Notes under the pieces: generated by a model
What the model was told of the DNA's origin: nothing
Databases searched by the model: none
Seen by the model: only the letters and a program-made list of their open reading frames with translations
Shown here: positions 31,431 through 43,886 of the stretch, one piece after another
Numbering within the stretch: the first letter of the stretch is position 1
How the letters are laid out: each line of letters starts with the position of its first letter
Position numbers and translations under genes: made by a program
Source of the DNA: Clitopilus passeckerianus
Taxonomy: Eukaryota; Basidiomycota; Agaricomycetes; Agaricales; Entolomataceae
NCBI GenBank assembly: GCA_944990035.1
Contig: CALYLX010000128.1
Coordinates: forward strand, 1 to 64,000
Length of the DNA stretch: 64,000 nucleotides
Direction: 5' to 3'

Positions 31431-33853
31431 ATGGCGAAATACCAATACGATGAGGACGGCAATATGGCTGCCTACTTTCTGCTCACTTTCCTTGCGCTGG
31501 TGTTGATCCCGATGACAATTACCTCAATACGGCCGACGAGTGCGTTGAATATCCAATACATGTCGGAACTTGACCAAACTAATTCTGAACAGAGAAAACA
31601 ACGGACGGCTGCTCCTGCCAACCTTGTGTCGAGCAACGCAAGAGAATTAGATCACAGTCAAGGCGTAATATCAGCAAGAGGTATGGGTTATGGCTTCCAC
31701 GACATGCTGAAAGCTGACACGTTACCCTCGCAGGACCTACTTCCTAGTCGCCGGATGGTCTCTCACTCTTTACATTGGATACAAAGTCGCCGGTGCCACA
31801 GTCGAGAACAAAGTCTACAATCCCTTCGAGATCCTTGGCATTACTGGAGTGAGCAGCCTGCTACTAAACTTTTTCATTCCATCTCACCAACGCTCTACAG
31901 GGCCTCTCTGAGAAAGAGATTAAATCGCATTACAAGAAGTTGTCGAAGAAATAGTACGTTTCACTAGTTCCGCTGGCTGGACTTGCGGGACTTACTCGGC
32001 ATACAAGCCATCCTGACAAGGTCAAAGCGACTGCAAATATGACTATGGAAATGATTCAAAACCAATTCGTCGAGCTCACAAAGGCATACAAGTCGTAAGT
32101 ATGCCTCCTTCCGCACATTCACACTTCGCTAAATGAACATCTAGACTTACGGACCCAGTTATCCGGGAGAACCTCGAGAAATATGGTCATCCTGACGGTC
32201 GGCAAGATATTTCTATGGGCCTCGCTCTTCCCAGCTGGTTTGTCGAGAGCAAGAACAACATCTGGGTTCTTGGTGCTTATGGTCTGCTGATCGGTGGAGC
32301 TCTCCCTGCCCTCGTCGTAAGTCGCTTTTCATGTATAGCTATTAGGTCGAAATTCACAGTACTGCCCTAGGGTCGCTGGTGGTTCGGCAACAGGCAGAAG
32401 ACTAAGGATGGTGTCAACGCTCGCTCAGCTGCTACTTTCTTCAAGGGCTTGAAGGAGGAGACCAACTTCGATGAAGTCCTTAGCACCTTCAGCGATGCCT
32501 ACCAATGGGAGGTTTCTCAGAAAGCAGCTTCAGCATTGGACGAATTGGACGCAGCCATCTCTGAGCAACTAGGCAGCAAATGGGCTGAAGTCAAGAAGAC
32601 AGCTACCGACCCAGCCAAGCGTAAAGGACTCGTCTTGACTTACGCGCACCTGCTTCGTATTCCCGTCCGAAATAGCACTCTCCAAAAAGGTTTGTACCAC
32701 GATTATAACATCCAGGTTGTATGCTGATATAATTTTCCAGAGCAAGCACAATTACTCCTTCAAACCCCTCAACTCCTTACCTCTCTCCTGAACATTTCTC
32801 TGTCTCGTAACTGGCTTTCGCCCACCCTCGCTATCATGCGTCTTCATGCATATCTTACCCAAGCCCTCCTCCCCTCTTCTGAACGGACTCGCTTCGCTCA
32901 ATTGCCCAACATCAAGCAAGACGAGTTGACCACTCTTGCTCCTGGCGCACAAGACATTGGAGATATCGTACATGCTCTTGAAGAGAAGAAGGATTCACGT
33001 GTCGTTGATGTCAAGAATGCCATCAAGAAGTGGGGTCGCGTCGAAATTGTCGATGCTGCCTTCAAAGTCATTGGTGAACGCGTTGTTACCCCTTCTTCCA
33101 TTGTGTTCCTCGTTGTCAAACTGCGCCTCTCTCCACCCGCTTTGGTTCCTCACCGGGAAGCTGAACTCGATGTTGACGAAACCAAGCGTCGCCTTAAGGT
33201 CAACGACGAGAAGGATGAAGAGTTCCTTGCCAGTCGTAAAGATTTTGAAGACCTGGCTCCTGGTCAACAAATCACTGGTTTGGCCCATGCACCTTACTGG
33301 CCTGGTGTAAGTATACAGAAACCCTTCTGAATTGACATTTATACTATAGGCTTTATAGGAACGTAAGCCTGGCTGGTGGATTGTCCTTGGTGACGAGAAA
33401 TCCAACCGAGTGGTGGTTCCTCCCATGAAGATCGCTGAAATTCCTTACTCGCAACCTGGTTCCGAACGGGACTACCGCAGCTACAAGATTCAGTTCCAAG
33501 CACCCCAATCCGTTGGCATCTTCACCTGGAAAGTAATGCTTGTCAGCGACACCTTCATCGGAGAAGATGTTTCCAAGGAACTCACAGTAAGCATAAAGTA
33601 TTCAAGCAGTATGTGCTTCACTAACACTTGTTCCATCCAGCTCAAACTCGAAGATCCGGCAACCCTCGCCGCTGAAGATCCTACGGAAGACGAAATCTCG
33701 GATCCAGAAGAAGACAGTCTTGCTGGCCAGATGGCAATGATGCGTGGAGGTTCAGTAAAGAAGCCAAAGGCTGGTGAGGACAGTGATGATGAAAGCAGTA
33801 CCGACGATGATGAGAGCAGCGATGATGATAGCAGTGACAGCGATAGCGATTAA
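31431..33853 (+). CDS. SEC63: ER translocon protein Sec63 (DnaJ-like)
   Basis: Sec63 recruits BiP/Kar2 to the Sec61 channel for post-translational import. The N-terminus MAKYQYDEDGNMAAYF leads into TM1 (LLTFLALVLIPMTITSI). TM2 is YFLVAGWSLTLYIGYKV. The J domain has YNPFEILGI, LSEKEIKSHYKKLSKKYHPDK (HPD intact but split by an intron after KK, codon completed as TA|C CAT) and LTDPVIRENLEKYGHPDG. TM3 is WVLGAYGLLIGGALPALV. The Brl/Sec63 domain follows (LLRIPVRNSTLQKEQAQLLL; LLNISLSRNWLSPTLAIM; TGLAHAPYWPGERKPGWWIVLGD). The C-terminus is a casein-kinase-type acidic tail (DSDDESSTDDDESSDDDSS), as in yeast, where its phosphorylation promotes Sec62 binding. About ten exons. Confidence 0.95.
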
Positions 33854-34088
33854 TATTGTATTAGCACACTTAGTCGGTCTCTAGTCAAAGTGACATATTC
33901 TTGGGATGATTAGATATTGTCGCGGACCTCCGCGATAGCATTTTGCAATGGATTTTGATCGCGACCTTATGGCAGGGCCAGCCACTTTATCGTCAATCAT
34001 CGCTTGTCTGGTCGATAACCTTCCTGGTCATTGTTACATTTGAGCCTCTTTGTCGTCGAGGAAATTTGCTCTCCTTCAAACCAATAGC

Positions 34089-35228
34089 ATGTCTGGAACT
34101 ACTGCTCCTTGCCCACCTCCACCTCCCCAACCCGCTCAACCCGCCAACTCAAACCGGTCGCATCTTGATCCGCTTCCCCTTCTGTGTTCACACTCCCTCA
34201 GACCGCTCAGCTTGAAGCCTTGTACACCATCATACGAGATAAGAATACCTCAAGAGGAGATTTCCTGTTCTACTCAGACCGAATCATTCGATTACTCGTC
34301 GAGGAGGGCTTGAACCATCTTCCCGTTGTTCAGCGAACTGTGGAGACCCCGACCGCAAGTATTCTTCCCTTGATCGTGTGACATAGTCCTAATCCACGCG
34401 ATTCTTCAGGGTGCTACCTACAATGGAGTTGGCTTTGAGGGAAAATCTGCGGTGTCTCTATTCTACGAGCAGGAGAGGTAGCAATATCCCTTTGGTTCTA
34501 ACGATTAATTGGTCCTCACAGACAAACAGGCGATGGAAGCTGGCCTCCGTGAAGTATGCAGGAGTGTGCGCATTGGAAAGATCCTAATCCAGAGGGTGCG
34601 CATCTCCTTTCTATAAGCCTGGCCTCTGTTTAGCTGACACGTGAATTTACAGGACGAAGAAACAGCGCTACCAAAGTTGTTCTACTCAAAGGTGCCAAAC
34701 CATAAAGACCATACGGATCTCAATGCTTATACCCCAAAAGTTTCCGCAGGATATTGCAAAGCGATATGTGCTTCTATTAGATCCTATGCTCGGCAAGTAA
34801 TCCCCTTCTCCAACTCTTCTCCCGTTCTGATATTCTTTTCAGCTACCGGCGGATCTGCCATTAAAGCCGTAGAGATTCTCATAGAACACGGAGTCCCAGA
34901 AGAGCGCATAATCTTCATCAACCTGGTATGTCTTACACTCCGCCGTCTAATGTGACCTTTTTCATCGCATCTACCAGGTGTCGTCTCCTGAAGGCATCAC
35001 CAAGTTCTGCACGAGGTTCCCCAGCTCAAAGTAGTAAGTCCAAATGTTCCATTACCCCGATACAATTGTGACCGGAATTGTATGGTCTAGGTAACTGGAT
35101 GGATTGATGAAGGCCTCAATGAGAAGGCATACATCATCCCCGGCCTGGGCGATTTTGGAGAGCGAAGGTTAGTTGCTCGGACCCAGCCACGACTTAAAGC
35201 TGACAAGCTTTCAAGGTACTGCGAGTGA
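34089..35228 (+). CDS. FUR1: Uracil phosphoribosyltransferase
   Basis: Converts uracil and PRPP to UMP in pyrimidine salvage. Family landmarks in order: [87 protein letters not shown], the PRPP loop LDPMLA|TGGSAIKAVEI (split by an intron), [41 protein letters not shown]. At least six introns. The ATG at 34089 opens a Pro-rich frame (MSGTTAPCPPPPPQ) that is out of frame with the conserved start at 34184. A short intron or a frameshift must lie at 34130-34185, so the exact N-terminus is unsure. It converges with MSS1, with 157 bp between stop codons. Confidence 0.92.
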
Positions 35229-35384
35229 AAGCTCACACACAGCGGGCTTGGGCGCCGTAGGTCGGTGGATTGTCTCCGGAGGGCAAAACCGGTCAACTGC
35301 CTGCGGTCAATCAGGCGGAAGAAACGATAGCATGAGGATTACTCGTGTTTCTGTATTATCAAATCACAAGGCTAAGGTATATGG

Positions 35385-37358
35385 CTACTTTCCAATGCAG
35401 AAATCCTTGAAAACACTATCAAGAATGTCCTCTACGTCAATTTGCCCCGAAATCTTGCCAATTGCTTGGGCAGCGTACCGCAACTCTTCTGCTGCAATAA
35501 CGACATCGGCAGGAGCTACGCCGAATTTCTTCAGATTGGGATATCTCAATGGAAAGCCCAACACTCACCAGTCTCAAGAAACGCCTCCAGGAATCGACAA
35601 GCAGACTCTAAATGGGTTCTGTGTCGAGCACGAGTGATAATGGGTGCTGAAGAGGCAACAGCCCCATCATTGAGGTTGAATCTGAGAATTCTTTTGGTTC
35701 AATTCATGGAAACAAGCTTGAATACAAGTGACAGACCTTCTCTGCAGATGATCTGCAAAACCTGCAAGGAAGGTATTCGTGCCTTTGCCCATCTTAATGC
35801 TCAGAGCCCAAGTCTGAGATGCTTGAAAATGGGCGAGAGCCTGTTCAATCTGGTTCTGAACCAATAAGTCTGACTTGTTGAGCAGGATGATCGTATCCGG
35901 GGTGATCATATCCTTGACAGACGCAGGAATTTGGGGTGGCGAAGACACAGCAAGGTCCGGTAAAGAAAGAACGCATATGCTAATATCTGAATCCTGCACA
36001 CTAAAATGATTCAGTCAAAGAACAAGAGAAGACAAACGATTTTCACGCACGCTTTCTTTGCCCTTTCAATACCTATACTTTCCACGAAATCTTCAGTTTT
36101 CCTTAGGCCAGCAGTATCTGACACCAAGACAGGCAAACCGCCGATATCAAGGGAAAGCTCTAGGATGTCTCTGGTAGTACCAGGGACTGGCGTCACTATA
36201 GCCGCCTCTCGCTGGGCTGTGCAAGATGTCAGTATCGGAGGGAATGACTTTAAGCACAGTAACCGACCAAGATGATTTAGTAGGCTACTCTTCCCAGCAT
36301 TTGGTGGTCCGAAGATTGTAAGACGGATCCCGGAACGAATGATTTCGCCACGATTCTTGTCGTTTAACAGCTGCTTGATATCGGACAGAAGGGCTTGAGC
36401 TTTGAGCCTGGCTGGTACTGGTTAGCGTAGAAGAGTACTGGGGCAAGAAGTCCTGGACCTGCATCGTAAACACCCTCCTCGATATCTTCTCCTTCACCAA
36501 AATCTATCAGCGCCTCAATATTGGCCAGGACGTGTATGACACGAGCCCTAAGGTCTTCGTATATTGCTTTGGTATTTCCCTAGATGGGCAATGTTCGTGT
36601 GATGCGAAACTAGGATTGACAAATGATTTACCGATGCTGCGTTCAATGCAATCCGTCGTTGACCCTCGGTGTCCGCATTAATGAGATCCTGTAGCCCTTC
36701 CACCTGTGTCAAATCGAGTCGGCCACCTTTGAAAGCACGCCGCGTAAACTCTCCGGGTTCGGCTGGTCTGCAATATGGTAGCTTGGAAAGGGCATTGAGG
36801 ACTGAGGAGATCACTGCGCGGCCGGAATGTATATGTAGTTCAATGACATCCTCTGTGGTGAATGACTTTGGAGCTAAAAAGACGTAATTAGGTCAAACTA
36901 ACTTGGATCAGTGCAAACCATGGTCACTTACCCTTGAAATAGACAGCAAGACCGTCATCAATTTGCTCCTTGCTGCTGCCGGGCTGGACGACTTGACATC
37001 GTTCCATATTCCACGGAGCTGGGGGAAACCGTTTCGAAGACTGGACCATTTGCTTCCAGACAGATAGTGCATCAGGACCAGACACTCTAACAACAGCAAC
37101 ACCGCCCTTCCCTGGAGGCGTAGAAAGCGCGTATATGGTCTTTCGCTGCGCGTCAGAGAGGACGAGGTCCCTGTTCTCCAGTAAAGTTCCATAGAGCCTG
37201 AGAAGTCTCCCGCGCCCAAGAATGTGAGTGCCACCTAGAGCATGTATACATCGACATGGCCGGCGTGGAAATCCAGAAGAAATACGCCACATGAGCAAGA
37301 AACAATTGTCAATTGCTGAAGGATGATTTCTGGTTATTCGAAATTCCCACGGTCTCAT
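35385..37358 (-). CDS. MSS1: Mitochondrial tRNA modification GTPase (MnmE/GTPBP3 family)
   Basis: With Mto1/GidA it installs the carboxymethylaminomethyl group on U34 of mitochondrial tRNAs. The N-terminal targeting region is basic ([21 protein letters not shown]). The TrmE-N domain has [21 protein letters not shown] and [18 protein letters not shown]. The helical domain has [27 protein letters not shown]. The G domain has [12 protein letters not shown] (G1), GTTRD (G2), DTAGLR (G3) and LLNKSD (G4). The protein ends FCIGK, the invariant C-terminal motif whose Cys is needed in MnmE. Start ATG 37358 or an internal ATG near 37291; both leave a presequence. Several short introns. It is divergent from CNB1 across 167 bp. 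Confidence 0.93.
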
Positions 37359-37525
37359 ATCAATTGTCGCCTACTCAACAGCTAAAGACAAAGAAATCAC
37401 TGCAATCTTCTTTGCTCTCGCCACACCTCTAACAACTCTCAAGACTCACGCCAAAATCTGCCTCTAGACATCTCGTAAGACAACACAAGAAACTTGCGTA
37501 AAACTATCACCATTACTTCGCGATC
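37359..37525. promoter_or_regulatory. Compact divergent promoter, MSS1 / CNB1
   Basis: 167 bp between start codons. A pyrimidine-rich stretch (TCTTCTTTGCTCTCGCC) near 37405-37425 lies on the CNB1 side. No TATA box seen. Confidence 0.45.
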
Positions 37526-38451
37526 ATGGGTCAAACACGTCCGTAAAACCGAATGGCTGCATCTGGTGCATCCTGGATCTGACTGAGATGATGAACAGAA
37601 TCACAATTCATGGAGGACATGTCCAAGCGGTCGAACTGTAAGTAACCAACCGTGTCTGCTTGATCGTTCTCATGTATCGCCTAGTCACGACCGCCGAGCT
37701 AGAACGACTAAAGAAGAGGTTTATGAAGCTCGATGCGTATGTAACACCGAGAAATACCCAGCATTCATTTCACCCTAATTTTGAATATTAGCGACGGCTC
37801 CGGCTCAATAGATCGGGAAGAGTTCCTCCAGATACCCCAGATCGCCTCAAACCCTCTTGCACAACGAATGATTGCCATCTTCGACGAAGAGTGCGTACAG
37901 GACGTGTCGAACGTAATCCTTTGAACTAATATTCCCTCTAATCACTCAGTGGTGGAGGAACCGTTGACTTCCAAGAGTTCGTTGGAGGCTTAAGTGCCTT
38001 CAGCAGCCGAGGTGGAAGGGAGGAGAAACTGAAGTGTGAGCCTACCCCGCTTTACTCCATGTTTGCATGGCCCGGATTGAAATGCTGACTCCTTTGATGA
38101 AGTTGCCTTCAAAGTTTACGATGTTGACAGAGACGGATTTATCTCCAATGGAGAGCTGTTTTTAGTCCTTAAGATGATGGTTGGAAGTAATCTCAAGGTA
38201 TGTTGTCGAACTCGAGGTTCCTACCCGTGGCTAATCCCATGATGCATCTTAGGACCAGCAACTACAACAAATCGTGGACAAGACCATTCTAGAAGCAGAC
38301 AAGGACGGCGATGGGAAGCTCAGCTTCGAAGAATTTGCTCAGATGGTTTCCAGCACAGTCAGTCACGTTTTGTTACTTGTGGTTCATCGGTTTCTGACAT
38401 GCATCTTTTCAGGATATCATGAAACAAATGACCCTAGAAGATCTATTCTGA
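37526..38451 (+). CDS. CNB1: Calcineurin regulatory subunit B
   Basis: The Ca2+-binding subunit of the calcineurin phosphatase. Starts MGQTQSQF with Gly2 available for N-myristoylation. Four EF-hand loops are visible: [36 protein letters not shown] and [12 protein letters not shown], each with acidic ligands intact. It ends KQMTLEDLF, as in fungal CNB1. Exon 1 is only 13 nt (37526-37538), followed by an intron to 37598, then exons at 37599-37637, 37685-37736, 37792-37890, 37950 onward and others. The last intron splits SST|DIMKQ. The total is about 175 residues, normal for the family. Confidence 0.96.
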
Positions 38452-38935
38452 GGTTAAGTTTAATCGCTTTCACTCTTGTCTATACCCGTATAATATCCTC
38501 TTGTCGTTGTTCCATGGGCTACCTCCATCTTTACGCATGCACCTCATAGGTTGTAGAATATCATTTTTCGTGGACTATCGATATACTTTGCACATGGCGA
38601 AAAGTGTATTAAGTGGAGCGGCTATAATTACAACGGATTGTCCAAATTTGAAGGTACATACACTAAATAAGGTATCCAAGTGACGTTACTTGAGTTTATA
38701 TCATCGACGATGCAGTCCTCGCTATCACATGCGTTAACTGTCTCTATGTCGAAAAGCAGAACTATAGCAGTCCAAATCCGGCCAGCAGGACTTTCCCGAA
38801 ACAAGTCTGCAATTGCAAGATGGGAATCGTAATCCTCATGGATCAGGTGAGTGCGATTTGGTGGCACAAGGGAGCCGGAGTGACCCTGTGGAAAACGTAA
38901 AAAATGTGGGGAAGGCGAGTCCTCAGGCTCAGGGT
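38452..38935. other. Intergenic, convergent 3' ends
   Basis: Between the stops of CNB1 and the next - strand gene. No coding potential, RNA gene or repeat recognised; it probably holds both 3' UTRs. Confidence 0.5.
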
Positions 38936-39817
38936 CTATCGCTTCTGTGAGTGGGGCATGCGTGTGTGAAGATTGTTGTGGAATGTCATGATGTTGATCG
39001 AAGAGATGGGAAGGTGAATGGCAAGAGATATCACCTCTGCCAAAACATGACAGAAAATGATCGCCGCGGATGGCGCTAGAACAGCAGGCTCATCCATTGA
39101 AGGTAGTCGTGGTAGCAAAAAGGTGGTGGTGATACGAGTGTGCCTCAATGGGCGATGCAAAAGAAGGCACTTCAGAGCGCTCAGTGGTCCCTTGTGAGAG
39201 GAATGGTGATTGTTGAGCGGGTCTGCCAATTTGAGCAAAAACGAGTGGGATTGTGCGGGCTTCTCTAGTGCCTGGCACTGGGCAAGGTAAAATGGATCCG
39301 TCGTTGCAAACGATGAATTCGAGAGATTTTCGGACATTGCCTGGTCTAAATTGCTTTGGCTGAAATCGAATTGGCCGGGGTATAGAGGCGTTTGCATAGC
39401 CGGTGTGGCTGGTGAAGAGGGTATAAGCAGGTCCTCAACCATACGCTCATCTTCATCCATATCATCGTTTCTTGGATGAAAAGATGCTTCGGATCTCCAA
39501 CTTGGAGCAAGTTGATAATTTGAGCCTTCCGTAACTTCGGAAAACGTGAAACTCGAGGATTGCATGGGCGTATTGCATGGCTGCGTATTCTGGGGATTAC
39601 TCCTGGGTATCCGCTTTGCTTGCGTTGTTTGTTGAACAATCGCCTGTTGTCCCAAGAAAGCTTGTGCTAGTTGTGCCTGCATTCACGTTTTTGGTTAAAA
39701 CCCAGGGTGAGACGGATTTCTAAAGCGACTTACATGCAGAGCAGCCAGATCATTGGCTTCCTGGCCAATGTGGCTCGAAGAGAGGGAGGACGTCAAGTCA
39801 TCGATGGTAAGGCTCAT
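38936..39817 (-). CDS. Unknown Ser/Gln-rich protein
   Basis: Not recognised. Two exons: 39817 to about 39733 (MSLTIDDLTSSLSSSHIGQEANDLAALH) and about 39678-38936, joined by a GTAAGT...TGCAG intron in phase 0. The N-terminus could form an amphipathic helix, continued by AQLAQAFLGQQAIVQQTTQ. The middle is rich in Ser, Pro, Asn and Gln with an acidic patch (DDMDEDERMVEDLL). The C-terminal 60 residues are Leu/His/Pro-rich and look less protein-like (LLHRPLRHTRITTTFLLP). An unrecognised intron or frame change may therefore lie near 39160, and the true end may differ. No transmembrane or signal sequence. Confidence 0.5.
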
Positions 39818-40038
39818 GGTGGCGGTCGGAGTGCAAGGGGCGATTTGCACTGGAAAGAGTAAAAGGTCAATGACCCTTTGATGAATGTATAACAATATGT
39901 ACAGGCCTGCACAATCTGTTATGGCTATATACAGTACACGTGGGTCCGGTCCGAGATCTAGCTCGAGTCGGGACTCGGCTAACCCACGCTATCTTTCTTT
40001 CCATGCTGCCGGATAAGATATGACGAAAATCCCGTAGT

Positions 40039-41701
40039 TCACATGCTCTTCTCAGCCTCTTCCAAAAGCCCCCCGAAAATGCCTGGATCAGTCGAAAGAA
40101 GCATCTTATATTCTTCCTGACCGAAAATATCAGGCCCGAGTGCAAAGGACAGAACGCTTAGATCTTCACCTTTCTTACCGTCGGACAGTTCTCCTCCAAT
40201 AACACACAAGTACGCCGCAGCTCCAATCGGAGGTCATTGGCACCGGCTTAAATTCGAGGAACAGCATAAGCCCCGGAGAGTTCAAAAGTGTCTCGCCAAT
40301 AACACTGGGGCAACTCACCACTCTCGCTTCCGGTATCAGCCAAGGTGACCCATAATTTCGCAGCCACGTTGATGATGGCTGTTTTCCAACGTGGAAGGCA
40401 CAGTGCACACTCTGGGATCAGAATAGACAGAACGCGTAGCGCGCTCAACTGAAGCTTGTGATTCTTCAGATCAAGCGCGTCAGGACGAAGTGCATGAAAC
40501 AATTGTATCATCATAGCCTGTATGGAGCAAAGCATTATCAGTATCGGGGCACAAAGTACGATAATGAGTCGAGACCTTGAGATATCTCGAGCTTCCGACC
40601 CCTAATGCTTGGATGATTGGAGGTATGGCGTTGAATGTTGCATAAATCACGTCCGGTTTGTCGAAGGAATACACCCACACGTTGCTGATGATGCCTTCGC
40701 CTAGCAAATCACACAATTCGTTGAATCTTTCAGCGGAGCCTGCCTTCGTGGTCAGAAGTGTCAGGGACACAGAAGCAGGCGCGGCCGTTTCAATTAGTTT
40801 CCTGGATTCTGGTGCCTGTATGTGCGTTAATGCCATCTTGAGTGACTTGAGAAGGAGATGCGTTCAGTTTCGACCTTCTGTCTAGCTGTGTCTATCTCAC
40901 ATTTCGGATAAGGCCGTCAAGCCCTGTCCTCTTCAACAAACTTCCAGGGACATTCTCAAGCAAGGACAAAATAGCAGATGCTCCTTCCAATTTGTATCTT
41001 GCCTCGTAATCATCCAATAGCGTCATGACAGGGGTATAACGAGATGCCAAAGATCTTCATAGAATTCAGACTGGTGGCGTTTGAGTTCAATAGATTATCC
41101 ATTGAATGGTACCCACGCGCACCTTCATATGCCTAATCGTCCACGAGAGAACTCTCGATACCCCAAGGTTATCTTTCCAACCTTGATTCTCGTAGAATTC
41201 CTGAGTGCCCATGCTTCCGCCAGCGGGCCGTGCCAATCGTCGGCCTGTAGCGACATTTAGCGAGGGATGGGGATTTGCTCGGAATAGTGGCTTGAGTTTA
41301 TTTGTAAGAATACTTTCAAGGAGAAGTCGATCAGATTCTGGAATCGGCTCAAAATGGCTGGAACAGGGAGAGAAAATCAACGCCCGGACTTGGCGCATTG
41401 AAGTGACCACTGAGGACGAACTTCTTCCTGCCTGTTCAGAGTCTGGAGTCATCCAGTTCTCTTGGCTTTCAAATGGTGCAACGGCAAAAATAATGTCGGA
41501 TTGAACGGGAACTGGGAGATCTCGTGTGGCAGTCTCTAGAAAGGCCAGTATTTCTCCGAGGACTCGCTGGGCATTATGTTTCCATTCGTCCAACCGAGCC
41601 GGAATGTTGACTTCGGAGTCCGTCGGGTTATGAGCAAACTCTGCAGGCACCTGAAGCGGTCTCAGTAAGGAAGAAATCGCGTCGTGGTCGAGAGCAGACA
41701 T
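40039..41701 (-). CDS. TTI2: TTT complex subunit Tti2
   Basis: Tti2 works with Tel2 and Tti1 as a cochaperone that matures PIKK kinases (TOR, ATM, ATR). It starts MSALDHDAISSLLRPLQVP. The family block GWKDNLGVSRVLSWTIRHM lies near residue 180, followed after an intron by DLWHLVIPPVMTLLDDYEARYKLEG-like sequence split at 41040, SAILSLLENVPGSLLKRTGLDGLI, HIQAPESRKL, SNVWVYSFDKPDVIYATF and ALRPDALDLKNHKLQLSALRVLSILIPEC. The C-terminus is FGGLLEEAEKSM. About 8 short introns. The gene lies head-to-tail with SWD1 and the unknown gene on the - strand. Identity is by HEAT-like block pattern; good but not absolute. Confidence 0.75.
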
Positions 41702-41851
41702 GATCTTGGATTAACCTCGGAGTGTCGGGACCGTGTTTGCATCAATTTACGGTCCGTCAACGACTCGCAACCGCGGATGTCCACACGTTCAAAGCTCTAA
41801 TCTCGAAACGTTTGACGACTACTGGCATGACATTGGCCCACTACTAATAAG

Positions 41852-43661
41852 CTATAGATCAGATTCATCCTGCATGATAACTTTTATCTGAAATTCTGCT
41901 GTGTCTGCTTTGCCCTGGTCGGCCCACGCGAAGTCTTCATCCTCGACATCCATTCCGTCTGGTTGTCCATTTGGTTTGGTATCCTCAGTTGTCGCAGTGT
42001 CAACATCTACCTCTTCCTCCTCCGCCTTCATTTTGCGCTTGAAAATCTCCTCTTCGTCTTCCTGAGCAATTGTCAACGCACTGAAGGACTGTATTAAAGT
42101 TGGAACTTACGATATCAAATTCATCCTCTCTCTCCTCATACTCAATATTCTCATCCACCTCCTCAAATCCTCCTGCAAAGGCGCCCCAGCGTTCTGGGCT
42201 CGGGTTATGCCATAGAAGGATATTTCCATGGTTGGTAGTTGACGCAATGGAAGACTTCATAGGGTGCCACTGAAAAAGAACAAACCTGAGGTCGTGTACG
42301 CACAAAGAGGTACAATACTAACGTGTAGGTTTACCAAAGGTTCTCTCCCTCCGTCAAGTGTAGTTGCAAGTTGGCCATCGTTAGAAAGATCCCATATGTA
42401 GATTTTGTGTGTTGCAGGGTCAGCAGCACCTTGGACGTTCCGGAGTCAGCAGTGTTAATAGTGAATATTGGTATTTATCCTACCTCCTGCGAGCCATTCG
42501 CCATCGGGGCTGTACGCCATACCATTCCATGCTGCCTTGTTGATTGGGTCATTGAACTTGTGCGTAGGTTCGAACTCTTCGTCAAGAAATGTTCCATCAG
42601 CTGAAGGTGTTGGATAATTTGGCACCACGAATTGTCTAATTGTTCGGTCAGAGGAGTTGGTCACTATCCGCCTGAGGATCCGTAATTGACATAGTGAACC
42701 GCAACTCAACCATTTCACTCACCGACCGCTCTGGATGAAGTCTATCCCTTTCAAACCAGTTGCGCCTGATATTCTGTGACGTGCTACCATCTTGGCTGAC
42801 TTGATAACGAGAAACTGGAGAGCAAGCAGTGGTACGTACTGCTTTCGTCCTCGCATTGAATACAAGGAGGGTGCCAGTGGACGTTCCAACGAATATCCAT
42901 TTCCCTGATGGGTGGAATCGCGCAACTGTCATAGCAGACCTTTGCCAAAGAAAGTGAGAGAAGTGTAGCCCTTCATTGTTGAGACGCACCTTCGAGCGTT
43001 CTGATTGTCCTCCTCTCCCGCCTCTGTGATTTCACAGAGCTCTACGCGACTTCGCTCTTCTCTAAGGTCGACAACGAACGCTTCACCTGTTCCCAGTAGA
43101 GCAAGAATTATTTTACTGGGTGAGAAACGCGAGAATGTTAGCTTGAAAGGTGCTCACTCAGGATGAAGCTCGAGCAATGCACCTGTTGCGAGGGTGGAAA
43201 GATGTCGAGACCACAGGAGCATCGAAGCGTATCGTAGTATCTCGTTGCATTGGCTCAACGGTAGATGACAAGTCCCATACTATGACGTTCCAGTCTTTGG
43301 AGGAAGTCAGCAGCCATTGGGAGTTCGCTGACCAGCTAGTTGAATTGAATGTGGTCAGCTACGGGCTCTCAAGGTAGTAAAAGGCCGGCGCACTCTAAAC
43401 TCGTCACAGCCTTTACATGCCCATCCAACGTTCTTATGCTCGCTTTCGTTTCCAAATCCCATATAGTTGCTGTTCCTGTGCTGCCGCCGGCAGCAAGATA
43501 CTTTCCAGACGGGTCGAATCGAGCGAACGCCGCCGACGCAGATAGAGAGGTCTGAACGGCAGTTGGATGGGTGATATTGAAGGGGCCTTTATTGCACCTT
43601 GAGCTTGAGTAGTAGCTACAGAGGTTCCTAGCAAGGACTCACTAATTAGAGACTCATTCAT
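41852..43661 (-). CDS. SWD1: COMPASS histone methyltransferase subunit Swd1 (RbBP5)
   Basis: Swd1/RbBP5 is a WD40 scaffold of the Set1 complex that methylates H3K4. Start MNESLISESLLGTSVATTQ at 43661. WD repeats: FARFDPSGKYLAAGGSTGTATIWDLE, LEWTRHSRYLLTSSKDWNVIVWDL, ARFHPSGKWIFVGTSTGTLLVFN, LLTNSSDRTIRQF, WNGMAYSPDGEWLAGG, HWHPMKSSIASTTNHGNILLWH. The signature PERWGAFAGGFEEVDENIEYEEREDEFDI is the RbBP5 activation segment plus Ash2L-binding acidic region. An acidic tail ends QDESDL. Short introns occur between most WD strands. Confidence 0.9.
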
Positions 43662-43886
43662 GGTGGCGTATGTGAACGGGACAAGAAACAAGGTTGCCAA
43701 ATATGGCCGAGTCGCACGATCATGTACATCATTCATCTCAAGGTCAAGAATTTCGGAAAGGCTTCGTCAATCCACGAAACACGGTAAATGGGGTGTTGAA
43801 ATATTCTTTATCGTGTCAACCGCATTTCATTATGCTAGGACTATTTTCCATACAATCGAAAATCTATATACACGCTTACCGCCTGC

